64,000 bases of DNA, taken from assembly GCF_003171515.1 (NCBI RefSeq), contig NC_089390.1, positions 5,766,001 through 5,830,000 on the forward strand, given 5' to 3'. A program made the translations under genes and the position numbers. The notes under the pieces are model-generated. The model ran no database searches. It worked only from the letters and a program-made list of their open reading frames with translations, and was not told the origin of the DNA. Below, one piece after another: positions 1 to 11,382 of the stretch. The DNA comes from Pyrenophora tritici-repentis (Eukaryota > Ascomycota > Dothideomycetes > Pleosporales > Pleosporaceae). The stretch's first letter is position 1. Every line of letters begins with the position of its first letter.

Positions 1-2
1 GG

Positions 3-1769
3 TCCGAGGACGAGACCATGGAGGACGAGGAACCGGAACGACCACGAGTACGAGAGAACCCGTATGTTGCACCTATAGCGCCCGATGCTCAGCCGACCAA
101 GTATATACCACCCGCACTGAGGGCACCACCTTCGTCAGACACAGAAGCCTTGATGCGTCTCAAAAGGCAGATACAAGGTCTCTTCAACAGACTCTCAGAA
201 GCCAACATACTCTCTATCCTCAAGGAAATTGAGGCCATATATCAGAACAATCCCCGCGGGTACGTCAACAACACGCTTGTTGACTTGCTCATTGGCATGT
301 TATCAGACCCGACCGCTCTCCTAGATACCTTCTTGAACTTGCATGCCGGTTTCATCGCTGCAATATACAAGGTTATTGGACCTGACTTCGGGGCTCAAAT
401 TGTAGAACGTATTGTCGCGGAATTCGACCAGCACTATCAACCTAACAAGGACGGTCACGGGAAGCAGACGTCGAACTTGACATCGGTAGTAGCGGAGCTA
501 TATACATACCAGGTCATTGGTAGTAACATCGTCTTCGACTATATCCGGGTTTTCCTCGACGAACTCACGGAGATCAACACCGAGCTATTGCTGAGGATAG
601 TCAAAGCAGCAGGCCCGCAATTACGACAGGATGATCCTACTTCACTAAAAGATATTGTCGTTCTACTACAGAAATCCGTAGCGAAGGTTGGCCAAAGTAA
701 TTTGCCAGTCAGGACAAAGTTTATGATCGAGACGATCAACGACTTGAAGAACAACAAGATGAAGACTGGCATAGCTTCTTCTGCACTTTCTAGAGAGCAT
801 ACAACACGTATGAAGAAGCAGTTAGGCACACTAAATTCACGTAATCTCAAGGCGACCGAACCACTACGCGTTGGTCTCAAGGATATCAAAGACACAGAAA
901 AGAGAGGAAAGTGGTGGCTAGTAGGAGCAAGTTGGCGAAACGAGCCAGGCAATGAGGAGCCTGAGGAGGAGAAACAAGCCGCTCGAACCACAGCGCAAAT
1001 CGACAACGAGGACGACGACAGCGAAGTTGACCTTGTGCAGCTTGCCCGTGAGCATCGTATGAACACAGACATCCGACGCGCCATCTTCATTTCCATCATG
1101 TCCGCCAGCGACTTCAAAGACGCACAAATACGGTTGAACAAGCTTAACCTCAAGAAGGCCCAAGAGGCAGAGATACCGCGTGTTATCGTACATTGTGCGG
1201 GAGCTGAGAAGACCTACAATCCGTATTATACCGTACTCGCCCGCAAGATCTGCTCTGACCACAAGACACGGAAAAGCTTTCAATTCGCGCTCTGGGACAT
1301 CTTCAAGGGTCTTGGGGAGAAACAAGATGGTGCAGATGAATCCGACGATGAAGAAGACGAAGCAAGCAGCGATACGTCTCTGCGGAAGCTCGTAAACCAA
1401 GGCACGCTTTACGGCACGCTGATCGGTCGAAAAGCCATGCCCATTACCAGTCTGAAGAATCTCAACTTCCCATACTTACAGCCCAAGACAAAAACTTTTG
1501 TCGAAGTCTTGCTCGTTACTACCATCTTGGAAGCGCTGAAGACTTCAAAGAGTAAGGATAAGCGAGACGAGCGGGTGGTACGCGAAGTCTTTGTAGAGGT
1601 TGATCAAGCTCCGGAGATGATTGCCGGGTTACAGTTCTTCTTGAAGAAGACGGTGAGTAAGACGGAGATTGTGGACAAGTCCGAAAAAGAGACTGTCCGG
1701 TGGGCTTGCAAATCGATTATGGATATGCTCACGAGGATTCTGGCCACGACCACGATGCAGGAAGACTGA
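3..1769 (+). CDS. SGD1: Sgd1/NOM1-like MIF4G-MA3 protein, 5'-truncated by the window
   Basis: The frame is open from the first bases of the window and has acidic codons before the first ATG at 18, so the true start lies upstream; 588 residues are visible. The first part after the acidic leader (from about residue 50, MRLKRQIQGLFNRLSEANI onward) matches the helical MIF4G domain of the Sgd1/NOM1 family. After an acidic linker, a C-terminal MA3 domain begins near DIRRAIFISIMSASDF and includes the NPYYTVLARKIC stretch. Family members are nucleolar factors for 18S rRNA maturation and 40S assembly (yeast Sgd1, human NOM1). No intron is needed in the visible part, and the stop is TGA at 1767-1769. 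The basic N-terminal region expected for the family is outside the window. The family is recognised from domain order and motifs, not from a search. Confidence 0.88.
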   Translation, partial: SEDETMEDEEPERPRVRENPYVAPIAPDAQPTKYIPPALRAPPSSDTEALMRLKRQIQGLFNRLSEANILSILKEIEAIYQNNPRGYVNNTLVDLLIGMLSDPTALLDTFLNLHAGFIAAIYKVIGPDFGAQIVERIVAEFDQHYQPNKDGHGKQTSNLTSVVAELYTYQVIGSNIVFDYIRVFLDELTEINTELLLRIVKAAGPQLRQDDPTSLKDIVVLLQKSVAKVGQSNLPVRTKFMIETINDLKNNKMKTGIASSALSREHTTRMKKQLGTLNSRNLKATEPLRVGLKDIKDTEKRGKWWLVGASWRNEPGNEEPEEEKQAARTTAQIDNEDDDSEVDLVQLAREHRMNTDIRRAIFISIMSASDFKDAQIRLNKLNLKKAQEAEIPRVIVHCAGAEKTYNPYYTVLARKICSDHKTRKSFQFALWDIFKGLGEKQDGADESDDEEDEASSDTSLRKLVNQGTLYGTLIGRKAMPITSLKNLNFPYLQPKTKTFVEVLLVTTILEALKTSKSKDKRDERVVREVFVEVDQAPEMIAGLQFFLKKTVSKTEIVDKSEKETVRWACKSIMDMLTRILATTTMQED

Positions 1770-2065
1770 GTAATTGAAAGAAGGAAGAGTCAGGCGAGCA
1801 TAATTAGAATACCCTTGGTTCGCCATGTATAGTATCGAGATATCAAAGTCGCCACATACAATGAGACGGCGATGTTTGAGATGTGATGCACTTTGTCAGC
1901 TTGGCGCCACCCTTGACCCTACGGAAGCCGCATAGGCCTTCTCTGCCGAGCTCCGCAAAAAGCTCAACCACACCTGCCATCCCACGCCCCAACCATTGAC
2001 GCCTGTCATCCCCGCCGTACACCTCACGGCTTTGCTTGGTAGCATTACACTCGGTTGCCGTCATC

Positions 2066-3845
2066 ATGTTCCGCTCACTGGCACCCCGCACCATCAGGGC
2101 GACACGGCCTGTAACCCAAAGCACATTCTGCGCCTCCAACATCTACTTCCAGAACCGGTTACGACGAGGCTTTGCGTCGGAAGCTGGTGAGTCGCATTGC
2201 TGTAAAGTCGTATGCGCGAAGGCTGACTAATGATTGAATAGAGGAGAAGGACCTTGTCATCATCGGTGGTGGCGTCGCGGGATATGTCGCAGCCATCAAG
2301 GCAGGCCAGGCGGGCATGAAGGTTAGAAAACATGTCCGGAGAATTGATAGGACAGAAAGTTGACCCACGCCAATAGGTCACCTGTATCGAGAAACGCGGA
2401 TCCCTTGGTGGAACCTGTCTAAACGTCGGCTGCATTCCCTCAAAATCGCTCCTTAACAACTCGCACCTTTACCACCAGATTCTCCACGACACCAAGGGCC
2501 GCGGAATCGAAGTCGGCGATGTTAAACTCAACCTCCCCGCTATGATGAAAGCAAAGGACACCTCCGTTTCCGGGCTCACAAAGGGAATTGAGTTCCTTTT
2601 CAAGAAGAACAATGTTGAATACATCAAGGGCACTGGTGCGTTCCAGGACGAGCACACCATTGCGGTTAACCTCGTTGAGGGTGGCGAGACCACTGTCCGT
2701 GGAAAGAACATTCTCATTGCCACTGGTTCGGAAGCCACACCTTTTCCCGGCTTGACTATCGATGAGCAGAAGGTTATCACAAGCACCGGCGCCATTGCGC
2801 TGCAGGAAGTGCCAAAAAAGATGGTCGTCATTGGTGGCGGTATCATTGGTCTCGAGATGGTAGGTAAATACCTAGATATATGTTTAGCTCTACTAACTAC
2901 GTGCAGGCTTCCGTCTGGTCGCGTCTCGGCTCTGAAGTCACCGTTGTTGAGTTCTTGGGTCAAATTGGTGGCCCCGGTATGGACAATGAAATCGCAAAGC
3001 AGAGTCAGAAGATCCTCCAAAAGCAAGGTTTGAAGTTCAAGCTTAACACTAAGGTCACCGCTGGTGAGGTTCATGATGCTGGCGTCAAGGTCAGCGTTGA
3101 AGCCGCAAAGGGTGGCAAGGAGGAGACTGTAAGTCACTTTGCACTTTCGATGCAGAATTTGATACTAACGAACATAGCTTGATGCCGATGTCATTCTCGT
3201 TGCCATTGGTCGTCGCCCATACACTGCCGGTCTTGGTCTGGACAACATCAGCCTCGAGACCGACGAGAGGGGCCGCCTGATCATCGACCAGGAATACCGC
3301 ACTAAGATCCCCCACATCCGCGCCATCGGAGACTGCACCTTCGGACCTATGCTTGCCCACAAGGCCGAAGAGGAGGCTGTCGCTGCCATTGAGTACATCC
3401 ACAAGGGCCACGGCCACGTCAACTACGGCGCCATTCCCTCGGTCATGTACACTCACCCCGAGGTCGCTTGGGTAGGCCAGAACGAGCAGGAGCTCAAGGA
3501 GGCGGGTATAAAGTACAAGACCGGAAACTTCCCCTTCTCCGCCAACTCAAGAGCCAAGACAAACCTCGATAGCGAGGGCATGGTCAAGTTCCTCGCAGAT
3601 GCGCAGACTGACCGGATATTGGGCATCCACATCATTGGTGCCAATGCTGGTGAGATGATTGCTGAGGGTACGCTCGCTCTGGAATACGGTGCTAGCTCCG
3701 AAGGTAAGCCAGTTTATACCGATTCTTTTGACAAATTGCTCACGAAAGTGCAGATGTTGCGAGAACGTGTCACGCTCACCCCACTCTCGCCGAGGCGTTC
3801 AAGGAGGCTGCCATGGCCACCTACGACAAAGCTGTTCACTACTAG
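2066..3845 (+). CDS. LPD1: Dihydrolipoamide dehydrogenase, mitochondrial (E3)
   Basis: Flavoprotein E3 of the pyruvate, 2-oxoglutarate and branched-chain dehydrogenase complexes and of glycine cleavage; it reoxidises dihydrolipoamide with NAD+ in the mitochondrial matrix. Six exons give 507 residues (yeast Lpd1 is 499): 2066-2186, 2242-2321, 2377-2859, 2907-3128, 3178-3703, 3754-3845; all introns are GT-AG and 47-55 nt. Start ATG 2066 gives an Arg/Ser-rich mitochondrial presequence ending near RRGFAS. Visible signatures are the FAD-binding [14 protein letters not shown], the redox-active disulfide [13 protein letters not shown], the NAD-binding GGGIIGLEM, and the C-terminal active-site [13 protein letters not shown] with the His-Glu pair. 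An upstream in-frame non-ATG extension exists but gives no better presequence. Every key residue looks intact. Confidence 0.96.
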
Positions 3846-4110
3846 ATTCCCCATTTTCGGTCCGGCTTTCCATTTTGCATCAGCGTAGTGGTGAATAGTA
3901 TTCTGTAAATTATGTCTGATGCGTCATGCCTACAAACTATCCAAGTGAATCATGTCCGTGTCATGTGGAGCCGATAGGGCTGAGTGATCCCTGCTAGTGG
4001 CGTTTTGTCGCGTGCACGTAACGCGACCGCGATCTTAAGTGCTTGAGGTGATTTATACCCCTCTCCTTTGCATGAATCGAGAAGTCTCTACCCACACTAC
4101 TTACGCCACC

Positions 4111-5644
4111 ATGAGTAACGACGACATTGAACAGCGCTGCAATGCGCTACGACTGGATCTAAAAGCCTGGGAAAAGAAATTCGCGGCGCAGAACAACGGC
4201 CGAAAAGCGGGACGCGACGACATCAAGGGCAATGCCGAGATTTGTATGTACGAACTGCCGAGCATGGGCTACTATCGATCTAACAAGACATAGCACAAAA
4301 ATATAAAGAGTACAATAAGCTACGAGCTCGACAGTCCAGCAAAGCAGCGCCACAGACACCTTCAAAGCGAGGCGCAAGTCGCAAAGCAAACCTCGATGTC
4401 GAGCGCACGCCGAAAGCCGCACCCAAGGCCACTATTACCACACCGATGAAGAGGAAGAGGGATGAGGAGGGTTCTATAGAGAACGTTGATCATGACAAAC
4501 TCCTCTCCCCACAAGGGCCTACGGTCATCGGACCAACCCCACAGCGTGACGGCATAGTGTTGGGTTTGTTCGACGAGCTTCCGTTCGCATACGATACACC
4601 TAGTAAACCGAGGAACGTCTTGGGGGACGTGGGTCTCAACGTGCCACAAACACCGAGCAGACGATTACAAGACGCAGCAAGCGAGACTTCACTAGAGTCT
4701 AGGGCAAGGGGGGAGAGGACACCACTATCAGCAGGGAAGCGCTTCCTGTTAAACCAATTTGTCACACCAAAGAAGAGGAGGTTAGACGAGCAAGGCACGC
4801 CGTCATCAGCACTAGGGCTGGCCACGCCTGCCTTTCTCCGGAGAGACAATGTTCTGAGCGCCATTGACGAAGACAATGAAGCAACACCTCGACCAGCGCC
4901 TTGGAAACGTCGTGGACTAGTGCGTAGTTTAAGTACTATGATACAAGCCATGAAGAAGGATGAAAACGATAAACTTGACGAAGAGGCGGATATCATGCGC
5001 GAAATGGAGATGGAGGAACAGGGCATCTCAAGGCCGCGAAAAAAGGCCAAAACGCCACAGCTTCTGGTGGAAGATAGCCAAGCGCCGATGCCTTTGGGTC
5101 CAGATCGAGGCCTCGAATCAGAAGACAATAGTGACGAAGAGCCGGAACTGGGTGCCAATGGTAAGCCACGTAAGGCTTGGAAAAAGAAGGGCCTGAAGAG
5201 GCAGACACGGCGGGTGATTAGTAAGTTTTACATGGCCCTGTTGAGGCGGACCCGACTGACTTTCTTTCAGTGCGCCCGAACATCACAAAACCCAAACCTG
5301 TGCCAGCTCCAAAAGACCAAGATGAGACAGAAGAAGAGGGGTCAGGCGTACCCGAGACACAACTCCCTGTAGACGCTGCAGACGAGTTCGGCTCGGACTT
5401 TGACGACGAGTCTGACTACGCGAGTGATGCTTCCCACACACCAAAGCCGAGAAAAGTGACGGCAAAGAAGCCCCAGCAAGCTGCCGATAAGCCTGCTGAT
5501 CAGCCTGCCAAAGAGAGTCTTCTTAAAACCGCGGCCCGAAAAATCAAGGCTACGGCAAATGCCAACTATCGGAGACTGAATATCAAGGGCAAGGCAGCGA
5601 CCGGTGGGAAGAGCGGGAAGGGTAAGTTCGGTAGGAGGAAATAG
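4111..5644 (+). CDS. SLD2: DNA replication regulator Sld2
   Basis: Sld2 (Drc1) is the CDK-phosphorylated factor that binds Dpb11 to start DNA replication. Three exons (4111-4243, 4294-5220, 5271-5644) give 477 residues. The N terminus MSNDDIEQRCNALRLDLKAW, followed by DIKGNAEISQKYKEYNKLR spanning intron 1, is the conserved Sld2 head. The middle is rich in minimal CDK sites (TPSKR, ERTPK, TPMKR, LSPQG, TPSKPR, TPSRR), as expected for a multisite CDK target. The acidic C-terminal half ends in the conserved basic NYRRLNIKGKAATGG and a Gly/Lys tail. ATG 4111 was preferred because it sits in a good context (gccaccATGA) exactly at the family N terminus, although the frame is open further upstream. 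Donors and acceptors are canonical. Confidence 0.9.
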
Positions 5645-6062
5645 CGGACTTTGATTCGGTCTTGGGTCTAGGTAGATTTATTGTTTACGTGAGATGTTGT
5701 CTTGTACAGGAAGATGTACATGTTGGTTTGGTCTGATACGGTACCTTGGCCTGATAGTGTTGATCTCGATGGTTGCACAGCATACGCGGCGATGCAGTAG
5801 GTGCCCAATCGGGTCATACAAGGCACACTTTGTATACGCCTACGACGAGCTGTCAGCTGCAGTATCGCAGATACAAGTAGACCAATGCAAGAGCATCACA
5901 GTCGCCAATAGTCTTTCCAGTGCGCTGAGATAGTGTGACCACTTGGGTCATCTGCAAGACCTGGTGCCTGGCCGACCCAAGCTCGAAGCCTTACTTGAAA
6001 GCGGCTTTTCTGCATCTTTGTTCTCTCGATAATGACTTATTCTTACTGTAAAGTGAATCAAA
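5645..6062. other. Intergenic, Sld2 3' / Rpn12 5'
   Basis: No coding pattern beyond short chance frames; it holds the Sld2 3' end and the Rpn12 promoter and leader. No RNA gene or repeat was seen. Confidence 0.6.
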
Positions 6063-6296
6063 ATGGCATACATTCGCTATCGAACATTTGAGGGTTACGA
6101 TGCGCCATGGCGGTCAATGAGCTCACAGGCGCTAAGCCCAGCACCACCTCCGACGCCGACGCTCTTCCGACGTAAACCACCAAAGCTCCCACTCGCCGCA
6201 ACAAACATCCCGCCCACGACATCACCCGCCCAACCCACGCAATCTCCCCGATCAACATTTTCCTTATCCTCCAACGTCCCGGAATCACCACACACC

Positions 6297-7169
6297 ATGG
6301 CCGAGAAAGAACTCTCAACCGTGCTCCAGCAGCTCCACCAGACGCTCAAGACGCACAACTACCAGCAATCACCCTCATTACTAGGCAAAGCCAAGATTGC
6401 GCTCCTCCACCTCAACGCCCTCATCCCGCAAGCCAAGTCGCCGCGGAAACACCTGCAGCTGGCACGTGAGACGCTCGAGCTAGGCGCCATCATCTCCATC
6501 AGACTCAAAGACACCGAGTCCTTCACGCGCTACTTCCAGCAGCTACAGCCCTTTTACTCGTTGCCTGAATCCACACTCCCCAAGGATGGCAGCAACGCGA
6601 GCAAAGTCACGGGCCTGTATCTGTTATTGCTCCTGAGCGAGGGCGACTACGCAGGCTTCCACACGCAGCTTGAGACGCTCGAGGTGGCGGCTGCACAGGC
6701 GGGCGCGAAGCTAGAGGCCGATCAGTTCATCCAGTATCCGATTCGGTTGGAGCAGGCGCTCATGGAGGGCAGCTATGACAAGGTGTGGGGTGAGACCAAG
6801 AGCGAGAGGGTGCCTGGTGAGGAGTTTGGTCTGTTCACAGAGGTACGTTTTACACATCATCTGGTAGAGGTGGTGATTTGCTAACATGTATCATAGATTC
6901 TCATTGGAACTATCCGCAAGGAAATCGCTTCCTGCAGCGAGCGCGCGTACCCCTCCATCCCCATCTCGGACGCCAAATCCCTCTTGTTCCTCGACTCGGA
7001 AGGCAGCGTCGTCAACTTTGCAAAGGAGTCGGGTTGGATCGTCAAGGATGGAAGGATATACTTCCCCCAGCAAGAGGATGATTATCTGAGCAGAGATATT
7101 CTGGTTACAAGTGATCAGGTTATCGAGAACACTCTGGGTTATGCGAGAGAGTTGGAGACGATTGTCTAA
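6297..7169 (+). CDS. RPN12: 26S proteasome regulatory subunit Rpn12
   Basis: Non-ATPase lid subunit of the 19S regulatory particle (PSMD8/CSN8 family). Two exons, 6297-6842 and 6897-7169, with a 54-nt GT-AG intron, give 272 residues, very close to yeast Rpn12 (274). The N-terminal half is helical (VLQQLHQTLK, then SEGDYAGFHTQLETL); the second exon carries the PCI-type region from ILIGTIRKEIASCSERAYPS to the C terminus, including AKSLLFLDSEG and the DGRIYFPQ strand. ATG 6297 has an excellent context (cacaccATGG) and gives the family length. The same frame stays open upstream to another ATG at 6063 in a fair context (tcaaaATGG), which would add 78 Pro/Ser/Thr-rich residues unlike the family. 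I treat that as leader or an alternative N terminus. Confidence 0.92.
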
Positions 7170-7489
7170 GCGGGTGGGGATGAACAGGTGCAGTTTAGTG
7201 TACGATACATGGGCCGGCAACGTGTGTGGACAATAAAGCAGGCTTTGCGAGATATAGATGTGGCATGGCGAATCAAAATGAATGTCATGATTCATCCAAG
7301 TTAGTCTTCTACTTGTGCGCGTGTGAAACTGATGACTTTTCGAGAGCAGCATATCTTAGAATCTGAAGCTCTCCAAGACGAAATGAGAGAGATGGTATAC
7401 CTAGGTGACATAAGATACTTGACATACTAGTGTACAAAGGCCACTGTAGGCGCCAAACACGCCTGTGCTTACCCATACTGTCAAGTATT
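7170..7489. other. Intergenic tail-to-tail region
   Basis: Lies between the 3' end of Rpn12 (plus) and the 3' end of the broken minus-strand gene. No gene, RNA or repeat recognised. Confidence 0.5.
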
Positions 7490-8674
7490 TTACATCTCCG
7501 GATGTGGTGCTAGTATTGCTATCCTCTGGATCTCATATTCCATGTTCAGCTCGAGAATAGCTATTGGTCTGAGGTTGCGGTAGTCGTGCTTGGCATATAT
7601 CTTAGAGAATATCTTTCTCGACCACAGCGACGCGAGATACATGTCGTGAGCCGTAGCACCAAGAACGAGCGCGACCTTCGATTGAGAGTTATGCATTAGG
7701 AAGTTGTTGGTCTGGTACCAATATGCCTTAGATCCCTTGATCGCCTTGTTCTTGATCGGTCTATCGCCTGGGGCTAACGTCCGGTCGATTGGGACCGGTA
7801 GTGCATCAAAGTGCAACATAGATGGGCTGTTTAATGCAGATTCGGGGGTGTGATAGCCGAGCTTACTACATAAGTCCAACACTGTCGGTTATGAGAGGTC
7901 GTCTACTGTAGCATACGACGGATGTATAGCAGATACTAGAGGGTAACCAGTAATAACCATAAAGGGCGAGTTTAGATCGCCAGTTGGTTTGACTCGTGCT
8001 GATTGATCCGCTGGTAGCCAATCTGGAGTAGTGCGTGGTCGTGGTTCCTCGTTTACGACCTTTAGCCACCATGCATCCATGACCGGATCAGTGCTTGTCC
8101 ATGTTGTAGGAGACGCTTCTTTCTTCGGCGTAGTGTAAGCAACAAAAGGTCGTTTCTGAATCCGCATGATGAACTGGTGTATAAGCGGGTCATCAGGAGA
8201 AAACAATGGCGCGATTATATTAATGTCTTGTACAATCTTTTCGTTGGTTGCGGCGACGTCAAACAGCTCGAAGGTAGGGATTGGTATCGGGTCGTTAGGT
8301 TCGCCAGAGACCGTGCAAAACACATTGGTAGTGATGGTTGGTGGCACGTTGTTCTTCGGGGGCGCTCGCGTGATTATGAAAAATGATCGGTGTTCTTTGC
8401 GAGAGTGTGAATAGGGCATTGGCGCTTGGGTAATGTCTCGACCTGTGTCTGGGTATCCGCTTGCTGAACCTTCTTGGTTGTTCTCAAGCTCCTGGTTGTT
8501 GCTCATAGAAGCATCGTCATCCTCTTCGTCTGTCCTACTACTGTCATCGTGGTAGAGGTCACTGTCGTCCTCGTCGTCACTTGTCTCGAGGCCGTCATTG
8601 CTATCTCCATCGCTGCTGATCTCACAGTATGATACTATGCGGCTCTTTGTTCGGGGCGTTACTCTCTCGCTCAT
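7490..8674 (-). pseudogene. Hypothetical acidic protein interrupted by an in-frame stop
   Basis: Read on the minus strand from ATG 8674, a 261-codon frame ends at a TAA (7889-7891) and then continues in the same frame for another 133 codons to 7490 with no other stop, giving a 395-codon unit. The N-terminal third is strongly acidic and Ser-rich (DDEDDSDLYHDDSSRTDEEDDD). The rest is globular-looking, with Trp and Tyr residues, and so is the part after the stop (WYQTNNFLMHN, YDRNL-like YRNLRPIAILELNMEYEI). The stop is TAA followed by CCG; a CAA-to-TAA transition in a CpA context would explain it. No GT-AG intron of normal size removes it. No family recognised. Alternatives are a real 261-residue protein with a neutral open tail, or sequencing error. 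Confidence 0.55.
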
Positions 8675-8903
8675 AGTAGTATCTGTGTCCGTCTGGGAGA
8701 TGCTATGAAGGGGAGTAGGGTTATCGTACGACCCAGGTGGGAGGGAGGGGAGGGGGCTTGAACGGGTAGGGGCACTGGATTAATCGTGGTGACAATGTTG
8801 TCTGCAATTGAAAGTACAATTCGATATCTTTCTGCCGAACCTATACAATGATTCTAAGGAACTATGAGTCAATCACCGCTTACGCGTACTCACTCCTATT
8901 CTC

Positions 8904-9340
8904 CTAACCCGGCTGCAACGCCTTCCTATCAATCCCCACAAACGCAAATCCACTCTCAGATCTAGCATACTCGACCAACTTCAGCTTTTCCTACCTCGCA
9001 CCAGCCTTACTCTGCGCCCACACGGCCACACTCAATACATCCTTACCCCTCCTACTAAGTATACCAAAAGGAACCGGGAAGCGCGTCTGCAAAACGTATT
9101 TGCCGTGCTGGTATTCGTTGACGAAGAGGAGCATGCGTGCGATGATACCTTTTGGCGCGCCGACTTCGATGCCGTAGGGATGTCGAGGTTGGAGTCGATG
9201 AAGAAGGAAAAGGTGGTTGTGAACTAGCGGATGTTGGCGCTTTGGACGTCGTCGGTTGTGGGACTGGCGTCTTCCCAGGAGATGTTGAAGCTAGGGAGGT
9301 TACGGTGGACGACTAGGGTGTCATCACTAGCGACTTGTCA
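8904..9340 (-). pseudogene. GH35 beta-galactosidase C-terminal relic
   Basis: Too broken to form one frame, but the minus-strand translation gives the C-terminal beta-sandwich part of fungal secreted beta-galactosidases (LacA type). One frame reads NLPSFNISWEDASPTTDDVQ then a TAG, then FTTTFSFFIDSNLDIP. After a frameshift, another reads PYGIEVGAPKGIIARMLLFV, NEYQHGKYVLQTRFPVPFG and VLSVAVWAQSKAGAR, then a second stop and EKLKLVEYARSESG. The pattern LFVNGYQ-GKY, FPVPEGIL and ALSLWAQ is the known GH35 signature that this follows. At least two stops and one frameshift are present, and the catalytic N-terminal barrel is absent: the 175 bp before the P450 show no GH35 match. Confidence 0.75.
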
Positions 9341-9515
9341 GCTAGATTGCGGACTTCAGAATACCTCACTAATTAATCTAAGACAACAATAATTGCTCAA
9401 ATGAAAAACACAGTCTGTTAGCACGAAAATCTATTGCCTTGAGGAGCGACTGCAAAGACACTGTCTGCCAGAAACTACACATGAACCATGGACTCATAGC
9501 TTTTACTTCCGAGAT

Positions 9516-11382
9516 CTAACATTCTAGCTTGTTTTGTGCCTCGATAAGCTTCACATAGCACTGAATTGGTGAGTGCGTGAGCTGCTCCATCGCTTCCCAG
9601 CTTCCGTACCTCTCTGGTACTGGTTGCAACTCGAATGACCAAAGAATCAAAACAATTGCAAGCCTGAGTTCCAGATGCGCTAGCCTCCGTCCGAAACAAG
9701 ACCTCGGCCCCGCTCCAAAAAGCAAGTGTGGTCCGGCTGCTGCGTTGAATATTGTACAGTCTGTCGCTTGATCGTACTGCAGCCATCGATCGGGCTTGAA
9801 TTTTTTTATTCCCTCCGAGTCCCAGATACCGACTTTCCCGCCGTCCGCGTTGTGATAAGACTTGCTTCGTAGGGCGCTATCAATCTCGAAGGATGGGGTT
9901 AGAATGCCTCCACCGTTGCCACACATCATAACCCTGGTTCCTTTTGGTATAACATGCCCAAGAACGACGGCATCTGTGACTGCATTCCGCGATGGAATGA
10001 TGGCGGTTTGGGCGCAGCGTAGGATCTCTTCAATGCATGCATCTAGGTAATGACTTTGTGTCGTCACAATCTCTTGCGCGTTTGGAACTCTATCTTCCGA
10101 ATACGCAGCGGCAAAACCTGACTGAAGTGCCGAGCGAAGCTTACTTTGAACGACCTGATCCGCTGCGAGGAGCTTCATAGCCCATAGAAGCGTTGTCGAT
10201 GTTGTATCGTGTCCTGCGATGAGTAATCCGAAGAGCTGTGGAAACCGAGCCACATCATTAGTACACGTTGCCGTTCGAATACGCAAGACTCAGCAGTGAC
10301 TAACCTCTGCAACCATGACGTTTGAGTGATAGTCGGGCATTCGTTTCTGTCGTTCTGCCGCCATCAACTCTCTGCGCAGCATATGATCAACTCCATTCGA
10401 AAATCGGTCCCCATTGTCCTTTGTGTGGGCCATTCTTTTCTCAGCTGTGGAAATTTGAGCATTGATAACGTCGTCCTTTAGTTTGATCCATGTGCGAATA
10501 GAGGGCATATAGCGCATAAAACGCCCCGTGAGCCTTGGAAATGGTGACTTTAGCACATACTCCAGGCTATCCGTAAGTCTCAGAATTGCGTCAAAGACCA
10601 TTGGGGTTGGTGCCCGAGGAAAGTCGACTGCCTCATCCACCGCCGATGGCAGTGGGGTACCTTTCATTGGAGACAACAAGTTGATTTGATTGCGCGTAAT
10701 AGTAGTGGTTTCCGCGATGCCGAAGACAGTAGCCCAGATCGCCCCTAAAGCGGTATCGTACACATCGTTCTTTACGGAGAACGAGCGGCCTTTGCTAAGC
10801 CGCATTTTCTCCGTCCACAGCTTGATTAGGTCCATGAAATTGTTATGCAGTTTGGATGCAGTAACTCCATGAAGGAAGCTCGGAGTCATCAGATCCTGCA
10901 GCAGCTTTCGCTGGGATCGATATGCATCATTTGTTGCCTGCACTGCGTGATGATCTGGAACAATGCTGAAAAAAATGTCGCTGAGCGCGTCCGGCTTATC
11001 GAACTCCTTGGTACGCCGCATCAGAATATCCTGGCTACGGTAAGCGGTTGCTGAGAAAAGTGCAATTTTGCTCTACCTGAGCTTCGCGATAATCGCTAAT
11101 GATGACCCATGGCTTCCCGAACAGGTTAGCAAAGGCCTGTACGATAGGAGAGTCGTGTCTGGTGTTGTGACTCAGAATCCAATCGCTTATGGTCTTATGT
11201 GTCTTCAGGTGATTGATCAAGGATGGGATGTCACCAAATATAGATTTTGTCGCCTCTGGGTTGAATGGGATCCCCGGGATAGGCTTGGGCAAAAGCCACC
11301 TGTAAAGTAAGAAGGTCGTTAGAATGAGCGTGCTAGTGATAAGGACCACTGTGGGCGTGTTAAACGCGCGGACGGAGTCCAT
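9516..11382 (-). CDS. Cytochrome P450 monooxygenase
   Basis: Microsomal heme-thiolate monooxygenase of unknown substrate. Three exons on the minus strand (11077-11382, 10305-11030, 9516-10235) separated by 46- and 69-nt GT-AG introns give 583 residues. ATG 11382 is followed by a membrane anchor (VVLITSTLILTTFLLYRWLL) and a proline hinge (PKPIPGIPF). The I-helix oxygen motif is AGHDTTST, the K-helix ExxR is EEILRC, the PERF-like segment is FKPDRW, and the heme-binding loop is FGAGPRSCFGRRLA with the axial Cys. All core motifs are intact, so it should be functional. It sits between the GH35 relic and the tannase/esterase. There is no adjacent synthase or transporter, so a biosynthetic cluster is not supported. 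Confidence 0.93.

Noticed and set aside
539..1400. Long minus-strand frames of 204 and 160 codons opposite the Sgd1-like gene
   Set aside because: They are antisense shadows with Ser/Leu/Arg-biased composition and no domain; the plus-strand frame has clear MIF4G/MA3 content.
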